A stretch of DNA of 64,000 nt from contig OZ038526.1 of assembly GCA_964036665.1 (NCBI GenBank), positions 3,348,001 through 3,412,000 on the forward strand, read 5' to 3'. The notes beneath the pieces were generated by a model. That model was not told where the DNA came from. It ran no database searches and saw nothing but the letters and a program-made list of their open reading frames with translations. The DNA comes from Gordius sp. MW1. Its lineage: Eukaryota; Nematomorpha; Gordioida; Gordea; Gordiidae. A program made the translations under genes and the position numbers. Below are positions 56,567 to 64,000 of this stretch, in pieces (the first letter of the stretch is position 1; each line of letters opens with the position of its first letter).

Positions 56567-57266
56567 TTGGTTTATTCAATTGAATCTCTTTTCAAAATAC
56601 GAAAAATTAACGAGTTTACCAAATTAGGTTACCTAATTGAAAATCTTCCTCAAGAGGTCACGACAGAGGTACAAGACCTTTTAGAAAATATCCCAACCGA
56701 AGCTCCGTTTACTACCCTCAAGGAAGCTATAATTTTACGTACATCCCGGAGTGATACGCTCCGCCTTCATGATCTTCTTTCCAACGTAGAATTAGGTGAC
56801 CGTACCCCATCGCAGCTATTACGTTATATGAAAACCTTATTAGGTAAACATTCGATGGATGATACGATACTCAAACAACTATGGATGGATAAACTCATAC
56901 ACAATGACCGGAATACTATCAATTTTTGCCCAAGACCAATCTTCCACAAAATTGGCAGAAACAGCTGACAAAATAGCAGCCACGTACCACGGAAATCCCA
57001 TAATCAATTCCCTAAATCCCGACCTAAATAAAGAATTGGAAGACCTAAAAGAGCTAGTAAAAAATCTTACTGTCACAGTTGACTCACTAAAGAGGGATAT
57101 ACAAAAATTACGATCACGATCTCTTTCAAGACATCGATCTTATTCCCGACACACACGCACGCCTAGGACAAACGAGCCTAACCTATGCTGGTATCACCAA
57201 ACATTCCAACACAAGGCCGTCAAATGTATCAAACCCTGCACTTTCCACCGGACAGAAAAAAACTAA
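56567..57266 (+). pseudogene. gag of Ty3/gypsy 2, frameshifted
   Basis: Two overlapping frames (56567-56968 and 56859-57266) carry one gag. The first reads YLIENLPQEVTTEVQDLLEN and DTLRLHDLLSNVELGDRTPS with LLRYMKTLLG. The second continues ETADKIAATYHGN and an Arg/Ser-rich stretch, and ends in a C-x3-H type nucleocapsid motif CWYHQTFQHKAVKCIKPC. The frame change lies near 56930. A shortened upstream reading (SVAPVPVTPNPKM, about 56445) precedes it. Confidence 0.8.
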
Positions 57267-57339
57267 TAGGCCGACCAACATTTGCGACAACTGGCAACGG
57301 CGTTAAAAAACCAAGTCGCTTATTTTATATATATGATAA

Positions 57340-58458
57340 TAATTCACATATGAATTTTTTTATCGATTCTGGCGCAGAAATAAGTGTTATTCCAGCAAAT
57401 AAACATGAACGACTCACTCGATCTGATATACAACTTTAAGCTGCAAATGCTAGTGCCATTAAAACTTTTGGCCAAAAATCATTAACATTAAACTTAGGCC
57501 TTAAAAGAACATATAAATGGAGCTTTACAATAGCAGACGTAAAATTTCCAATTTTAGGCGCTGATTTTTTAAACAATTTTAACTTTATTATTAATATTTC
57601 AAAGAAACTACTTATCGAAACAACAATTCCACCGGTCAGACAAATTGCTGTAACTTCACAATTGGCTGTAGTTAATCCTCCAGAATTTAATTGGTTATTA
57701 AAAAAATTCCCAACTGTTTTCAAACCTACAGCATATACGCCAACAGCAAAACATAATACACAACATCATATAGAAACAAAAGGACCTCCAATATTCTCCA
57801 AACCAAGACGGTTGAATGCGGAAAAACTGAAGGTAGCGAAAAACGAATTCATGCACATGTTGAATTCATGCATCATCAGAGCATCCAATAGCTGCTGGGC
57901 TTCACCACTCCACATGGTGCCCAAGAAGAACAATGAGTGGAGACCATGTGGGGATTATCGTGCCCTCAATATAAAAACAATTCCCGATCGTTATCCTCTA
58001 CCCCACATACATGATTTTTCCCTCTCCCTAAAAGGAAAAAGTATATTCACTAAATTAGATTTAGTACGAGCTTATCACCAAATCCCTATGGCACCAGAAG
58101 ACATCAAAAAAACCGCAATCACAACCCCTTTTGGTCTATTTGAATTTGTACGGATGCCTTTTGGGCTCAGAAATGCCGCACAATCGTTTCAAAGATTCAT
58201 AGATAATGTTCTTAGAGGCTTGGAACATACATTTACTTATTTGGATGATATTTTAATTGCCAGTTCTTCTCTAGCAGAACACAAAATCCACGTTGAACAG
58301 GTAGTCCAACGACTATTCGATAATGGTATAAATGTCAACTTACAAAAATGTAAATGGGGAATAAAGGAAATTGAATTTTTAGGACACATCGTCACGTCTC
58401 AAGGGTTAAAACCAATACCTGATAAAATAGACACCATTGACAAATTTCCAACCCCAAC
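57340..58458 (+). pseudogene. Protease and reverse transcriptase of Ty3/gypsy 2 (5' part, up to the hAT insertion)
   Basis: The aspartic protease motif FIDSGAEISVIPA is at about 57357-57395, followed by a TAA at 57437 and then [12 protein letters not shown] motifs: [65 protein letters not shown], the catalytic [10 protein letters not shown], and [17 protein letters not shown]. The frame run 57662-58636 reads into the inserted hAT, so the last 60 codons of that ORF are transposon sequence. Confidence 0.85.
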
Positions 58459-59606
58459 TAGTGATGCGGAAAAACCGAGAAAAATCTCGGTCTCGTCTCG
58501 TCTCGTCTCGAAAAACCGAGACGAGACGAGACGAGAATTTGAAAAATGGAGTCGAGATCGAGACGAGAATTTTGATGTCGAGACGAGACGATACGAGATT
58601 TTCTCGGCGAGATCTCGACTTTTTATTGATCGTTAGATTTTAGTAAATTATTGTGTATTTTAATTTACATTTAAGGTATTAAGTGTAAATCAATATGTAT
58701 GGAATATATTTAATATTAAAAAAATTCACAAGTGTAGTAAATATTATATATTTTTGCAAAAAAAATAAAATTTGGCAATCATTTACCTAAGTATGGTTGA
58801 TTTTTGTCATACATTTAAATACGTACTCTTTAATTTAAAGTTTAAAACCTTATGTTCTTAATTCTATAAAAATGCTGCTTTTATTGTTGTTTTACAACGT
58901 TTTAATTTCTGCAACTAGTTATCAATTCTATAAATAATAATAACATCATTAAATGTCACTCGCATAAACATGCAATAAACACTATGGGCTATAACTGATG
59001 ATGGTTATATTAATGGACTTAAACGTTTGCCTTAAATATGTTAAGGTCTACTTTGAATCATTAGCAAAGGTTAATAAAGGGTCTCATTTTGCTCACTTAT
59101 GCAACTATATCAACTATAAGCGAACTTATAATTTTCGAAGTCCATTTATAGTTGACAGACACAGTGAATTTGATGCAAATATTATAATTTGCTAGAACAA
59201 TAAAATTTAATCTTTTATATTTCAAATTTATTTATAGTTTTTTTAGTCTGCACTTTTTATAGAAAATGTTATCTTTATGAGTTAATTCATATCTTTATAT
59301 TGTCAATGAGATGTCGTGTCCCGCTAAATCTTTAAAAAGTTTGTGTATTAAAGTTTTTCCAAAAATATAAAATTTGCCATTTGGATTTTTGAACACTTAT
59401 TTATATTTTTAATAAAATAGGAGAAATTTTTATTCCGTATATATTTTTTTTTAAAAGTCGAGACGAGACGAGAATTCTCGTCGAGACGAGACGAGACCGA
59501 GATTTTTCTAGACCGAGACGAGACGAGATCGAGATTTTCCTAATCGCTCCCGAGACGAGACGAGATTTTGTATTCGAGACCGAGACGAGACGAGATCGAA
59601 ACACTA
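58459..59606. mobile_element. Non-autonomous hAT (1148 bp) inserted in the RT gene
   Basis: Ends TAGTGATGCGG and the complement of TAGTGTTTCG; the perfect 8-bp duplication ACCCCAAC is at 58451-58458 and 59607-59614. Removing the element and one duplication restores the retrotransposon reading frame (PTPT then TMTQLRRFIG). Iterated GAGACGAGACGAGA motifs lie inside both ends (58485-58620 and 59457-59595); the AT-rich core has no transposase. Confidence 0.92.
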
Positions 59607-59844
59607 ACCCCAACTACAATGACGCAATTGAGAAGATTTATTGGCATGATAAATTTTTACCGAAGATTTATCCCTAAATGTGCAGATCTCCTCAAACCAT
59701 TAACCGACCACCTTGATGATACCAAAAGACCAATTGAGTTAACTCAAGAAGCTAAACACGCATTTATCCAAACAAAACAAGCCCGTAAAGAAATAACTAA
59801 TCTATACCATTTAGACGAAAATAACAAGCTGTCACTTACTACAG

Positions 59845-61530
59845 ATGCTTCCAATTATGCTGTGGGAGGAGTTCTACAGACATACTTCAAACGGTGATAT
59901 CCTACCACTGGCCTTCTTTTCAAAAAAACTTTCACAAACGCAAACACGCTATAGCACTTTCAGCCGAGAACTACTGGCCATCTATCTTATGATAAAACAT
60001 TACAGCCATGTTCTCGAAGGACGCAATTTCACGGTATACACCGACCACAAACCCTTAACTTATACACTGAAGGCAAAGTCGGACAAATACTCTCCTCGTG
60101 AAATCAGTCAGCTGGACTACATCTCTCAATTCACATCGGACATCCAATACATACGAGGTAACACAAACATTGTGGCTGATACTTTGTCCCGTACTGACAT
60201 AGATGCAATCCAACTCCAAGCATCACAGTCATTGCTAGAACTCATAGCTAAGAGACAAAAGCTTGAAAATTACACAAATGATGAAACGAAATCTTTAATA
60301 TTGGAACAATTCCCAATACCTGATTCCAATCAAAATATCATTTGTGATCTCTCTCAAGAAACACCTCGACCCCTAGTACCTGCTACCTTGCGACAAAATG
60401 TTTTCAATCAATATCACGGATTATCACATCCTGGTATCCGTTCAACCCTGAAACTAATTGCGAAACGATTTGTGTGGCCTAAAATGAACCATGACGTACG
60501 ATTATGGGCTCAACAATGTCTTAATTGTCAGCTCAGTAAAATAAATAAACATGTTATTTCTACCCCAGGTACTTTCAGCATACCTGATGCTCGTTTCAGT
60601 CACGTCCACCTCGACATCGTTGGCCCCTTACCACCATCCAATGGTTACAACTACATTTTTACAGCCATAGATCGATACACCCGGTGGCCAATAGCAATCC
60701 CTATAAAAGATACCTCCGCCGAAACTGTAGCTAGTACCTTTTTAACACAATGGATAGCAAACTTCGGTGTCCCAAGCACGATAACAACGGACAGGGGATC
60801 GCAGTTTCGTTCAACGTTATTCCGGCAATTTTCCCAACTTCTTGGTTATCATCACATAACCACAACTGCCTATCACCCACAAGCCAATGGGCTGGTCGAA
60901 CGTTTCCACCGTCAGCTAAAGAGTTCGATCATGGCAACAAACAACGCTAACAAATGGTCCGAATCACTTTCGTTGATACTACTAGGCATTAGAACAACCA
61001 TCAAAGAAGACCTAGCCTGTTCTAGTGCCGAACTAGTATATGGGACTACCTTACGCCTCCCGGGCGACTTCATACAACATTTGTCACTTGACACAAATGC
61101 TACCGAGTTTGTACAACGCCTCCGACAACATTTTGACAACGTACGTTTTTCACCACCACGTCAATCAAACACTAAACAACAAATCTCTGCCAATTTGTTT
61201 TCTACACCTTACATTTTTATCAGAACTGATAAAGTTCGAAAAAGCTTATCCCCCCCATATGAAGGCCCCTTCAAAGTTATAGATAGACAAGCTAAATACT
61301 TTGTGGTAGACAGAAACGGAAAACATGATAACATTTCTATCGATCGGTTAAAACCAGCTTATACTGAACCAGTCAACCATACTGAACCACTCTTAAAAGG
61401 CACGACCATTCAAACCCAACCTTCCACCTCTACAACAACCTCAACTACGACTACAACAAGTCATACAACAACAAAATCAGGACGAAGAGCTCATTGGCCT
61501 ATTAAACTGGCAGAATACCTCACTCCGTGA
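59845..61530 (+). mobile_element. RNase H and integrase of Ty3/gypsy 2
   Basis: A 561-codon open frame. RNase H: LAFFSKKLSQTQTRYSTFSR, VYTDHKPLTY, VADTLSRTD. Integrase: YHGLSHPGIRSTL...CLNC zinc region, then D in HLDIVGPL (about residue 256), D in TTDRGSQF (about 315) and E in NGLVERFHR (about 351). A C-terminal Thr-rich stretch follows. The true N-terminal continuation (LTTDASNYAVGGVLQ) lies in the frame 59568-59897, so the first dozen codons given by this frame are not native. The same frame change is present in the inverted copy at 62248-63933. Confidence 0.9.
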
Positions 61531-61549
61531 AACTGGTGGGGGAATTATA

Positions 61550-61923
61550 TGGTTACACTAACCTTTCTTATTTGAATATACTTACTTGGAATTATATCTT
61601 TACATAAGAAAGAAATTAATCTTCTAGGTCATTTGAATAAAGCAACTTGATCGTCCGAAGAACTTAACCTTTCACAACACTCATTATAATTTAAACTTAT
61701 TTTGAATATACCAACTTGATCTTTGGTTAAATTTATTAACCTTTATTATTCTAATATTCACGCTCCCTAATCATAAAAGTGAATACATTCAAATATTTAA
61801 ATTCCTCATTATTATTTTCACAAGCCGTCTATATAAACCCAATATAAGTCCCTATCAAAAGAAATAAATATAGTATTTATTAAATAAAGGATTGTATGAG
61901 AGCTTACAACTGTTTTATTTCCA
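61550..61923 (+). repeat. 3' LTR of Ty3/gypsy 2 (tentative, about 374 bp)
   Basis: Follows the purine stretch GGTGGGGGAA (61535-61543). Tentative ends TGG...CCA. A TATA-like TCTATATAAACCC is at about 61828-61840 and AATAAAT/AAATAAAGG at 61864-61893. The first about 279 bp also exist inverted at 61952-62231. Confidence 0.55.
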
Positions 61924-61951
61924 TAGAAAGCAATAAACAATGAATACTTTT
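61829..61951. other. Spacer at the centre of the large palindrome (123 bp)
   Basis: Left of it the sequence reads ACAAGCCGT and right of it ACGGCTTGT; between is the R/U5-like end of the left LTR (TATA-like box, AATAAA-like signals) plus 28 bp ending AGTATTCATTGTTTATTGC on the minus strand. It is the only non-mirrored part of the palindrome. Confidence 0.7.
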
Positions 61952-64000
61952 ACGGCTTGTGAGAATAATAATGAGGAATTTAAATATTTGAATGTATTCA
62001 CTTTTATGATAGGGAGCGTGAATACTAGAATAATAAAGGTTAATAAATTTAACCAATGATCAAGTTGGTATATTCAAAATAAGATTAAATTATAATGAGT
62101 GTTTTGAAAGGTTAAGTTTTTCGGACGATCAAGTTGATTATTCAAATTACCTAGAAGGTTAATTTCTTTCTTATGTAAAGATATAATTCCAAGTAAGTAT
62201 ATTCAAATAAGAAAGGTTAGTGTAACCATATAATTCCCCCACCAGTTTCACGGAGTGAAGTATTCTGCCAGTTTAATAGGCCAATGAACTCTTCGTCCTG
62301 ATTTTGTTGTTGTATGACTTGTTGTAGTCGTAGTTGAGGTTGTTGTAGAGGTGGAAGGTTGGGTTTGAATGGTCGTGCCTTTTAAGAGTGGTTCAGTATG
62401 GTTGACTGGTTCAGTATAAGCTGGTTTTAACCGATCGATAGAAATGTTATCATGTTTTCCGTTTCTGTCTACCACAAAGTATTTAGCTTGTCTATCTATA
62501 ACTTTGAAGGGGCCTTCATATGGGGGGGATAAGCTTTTTCGAACTTTATCAGTTCTGATAAAAATGTAAGGTGTAGAAAACAAATTGGCAGAGATTTGTT
62601 GTTTAGTGTTTGATTGACGTGGTGGTGAAAAACGTACGTTGTCAAAATGTTGTCGGAGGCGTTGTACAAACTCGGTAGCATTTGTGTCAAGTGACAAATG
62701 TTGTATGAAGTCGCCCGGGAGGCGTAAGGTAGTCCCATATACTAGTTCGGCACTAGAACAGGCTAGGTCTTCTTTGATGGTTGTTCTAATGCCTAGTAGT
62801 ATCAACGAAAGTGATTCGGACCATTTGTTAGCGTTGTTTGTTGCCATGATCGAACTCTTTAGCTGACGGTGGAAACGTTCGACCAGCCCATTGGCTTGTG
62901 GGTGATAGGCAGTTGTGGTTATGTGATGATAACCAAGAAGTTGGGAAAATTGCCGGAATAACGTTGAACGAAACTGCGATCCCCTGTCCGTTGTTATCGT
63001 GCTTGGGACACCGAAGTTTGCTATCCATTGTGTTAAAAAGGTACTAGCTACAGTTTCGGCGGAGGTATCTTTTATAGGGATTGCTATTGGCCACCGGGTG
63101 TATCGATCTATGGCTGTAAAAATGTAGTTGTAACCATTGGATGGTGGTAAGGGGCCAACGATGTCGAGGTGGACGTGACTGAAACGAGCATCAGGTATGC
63201 TGAAAGTACCTGGGGTAGAAATAACATGTTTATTTATTTTACTGAGCTGACAATTAAGACATTGTTGAGCCCATAATCGTACGTCATGGTTCATTTTAGG
63301 CCACACAAATCGTTTCGCAATTAGTTTCAGGGTTGAACGGATACCAGGATGTGATAATCCGTGATATTGATTGAAAACATTTTGTCGCAAGGTAGCAGGT
63401 ACTAGGGGTCGAGGTGTTTCTTGAGAGAGATCACAAATGATATTTTGATTGGAATCAGGTATTGGGAATTGTTCCAATATTAAAGATTTCGTTTCATCAT
63501 TTGTGTAATTTTCAAGCTTTTGTCTCTTAGCTATGAGTTCTAGCAATGACTGTGATGCTTGGAGTTGGATTGCATCTATGTCAGTACGGGACAAAGTATC
63601 AGCCACAATGTTTGTGTTACCTCGTATGTATTGGATGTCCGATGTGAATTGAGAGATGTAGTCCAGCTGACGGATTTCACGAGGAGAGTATTTGTCCGAC
63701 TTTGCCTTCAGTGTATAAGTTAAGGGTTTGTGGTCGGTGTATACCGTGAAATTGCGTCCTTCGAGAACATGGCTGTAATGTTTTATCATAAGATAGATGG
63801 CCAGTAGTTCTCGGCTGAAAGTGCTATAGCGTGTTTGCGTTTGTGAAAGTTTTTTTGAAAAGAAGGCCAGTGGTAGGATATTACCGTTTGAAGTATGTCT
63901 GTAGAACTCCTCCCACAGCATAATTGGAAGCATCTGTAGTAAGTGACAGCTTGTTATTTTCGTCTAAATGGTATAGATTAGTTATTTCTTTACGGGCTTG
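61952..64000 (-). mobile_element. Inverted copy of Ty3/gypsy 2, 3' half (runs off the window)
   Basis: The minus-strand ORF 63933-62248 (561 codons) equals the plus-strand 59845-61530 ORF except for four residues (D/N near 18, S/R near 88, A/V and L/F in the last 15). It carries the same upstream frame change. The LTR portion (62231-61952) stops at CACAAGCCGT, before the TATA-like box. The mirrored sequence continues to position 64000, matching plus-strand sequence from about 59780, so the arm is longer than what is visible. Confidence 0.92.

Larger units (their letters stand above)
56440..61923 (+). mobile_element. Ty3/gypsy retrotransposon 2 (gag to 3' LTR, interrupted)
   Basis: In order: gag (56440-57266), protease (about 57340-57440), reverse transcriptase (57780-58450, resuming 59615), RNase H (59800-60200), integrase (60400-61100), low-complexity Thr-rich tail, stop at 61528-61530, and 3' LTR. 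Damage: a frame change in gag near 56930, an in-frame stop at 57437-57439, a 1148-bp hAT insertion at 58459, and a frame change near 59870. No env-like ORF is seen, and no 5' LTR was found. Confidence 0.88.

Overview
The window is animal (metazoan) nuclear DNA, AT-rich overall and dense in transposons. The evidence is a six-exon eukaryotic EF-1alpha gene, a large multi-exon ARFGEF (BIG1/BIG2-type) Arf exchange-factor gene with GT-AG introns, Ty3/gypsy, non-LTR and hAT elements, and tRNA-like sequences. There are no bacterial operons and no CRISPR. Introns without transposon sequence can be very short (35-66 bp in EF-1alpha and at the 5' end of the ARFGEF gene). I cannot name the species; a small-bodied or parasitic invertebrate would fit, but that is inference.

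Layout. 1-19.3 kb is gene-poor: a non-autonomous hAT with 8-bp target duplications (362-1153), a 4.2-kb block bounded by inverted ends and filled with a minisatellite-bearing repeat (about 1880-6048), several MITEs, and two decayed reverse-transcriptase fragments (8.7-9.2 kb plus strand; 12.5-13.6 kb minus strand). 19.3-21.2 kb is the 3' part of a Ty3/gypsy element with its 3' LTR. 22.0-23.6 kb is an apparently complete EF-1alpha gene (461 aa, five introns, all phase 0).

24.5-55.6 kb is one minus-strand gene that single-frame ORF calling breaks into many short pieces. Reading splice sites and phases by eye gives at least 35 exons coding for about 2160 aa: DCB, HUS (NYDCD box), Sec7 (glutamic finger in LPGEAQ) and HDS regions of an ARFGEF. 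Two exon junctions stay unresolved. Its introns hold a member of nearly every repeat family in the window. They also hold an intact 2.9-kb hAT transposon with a 624-aa transposase and perfect 8-bp target duplications, a 5'-truncated non-LTR retrotransposon, and a nested plus-strand gene for a 253-aa secretory-pathway, single-pass membrane protein with six cysteines that I do not recognise.

56.4-64.0 kb is a Ty3/gypsy element (gag, protease, RT, RNase H, integrase, 3' LTR) interrupted by another hAT insertion. A near-identical inverted copy of its 3' half follows and runs off the window end, making a palindrome with arms of at least 2 kb.

The only clearly cellular genes are EF-1alpha (translation elongation), the ARFGEF (Arf1 activation at the trans-Golgi/endosome) and the nested membrane-protein gene. 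EF-1alpha and ARFGEF are convergent, with about 0.83 kb between their stop codons.
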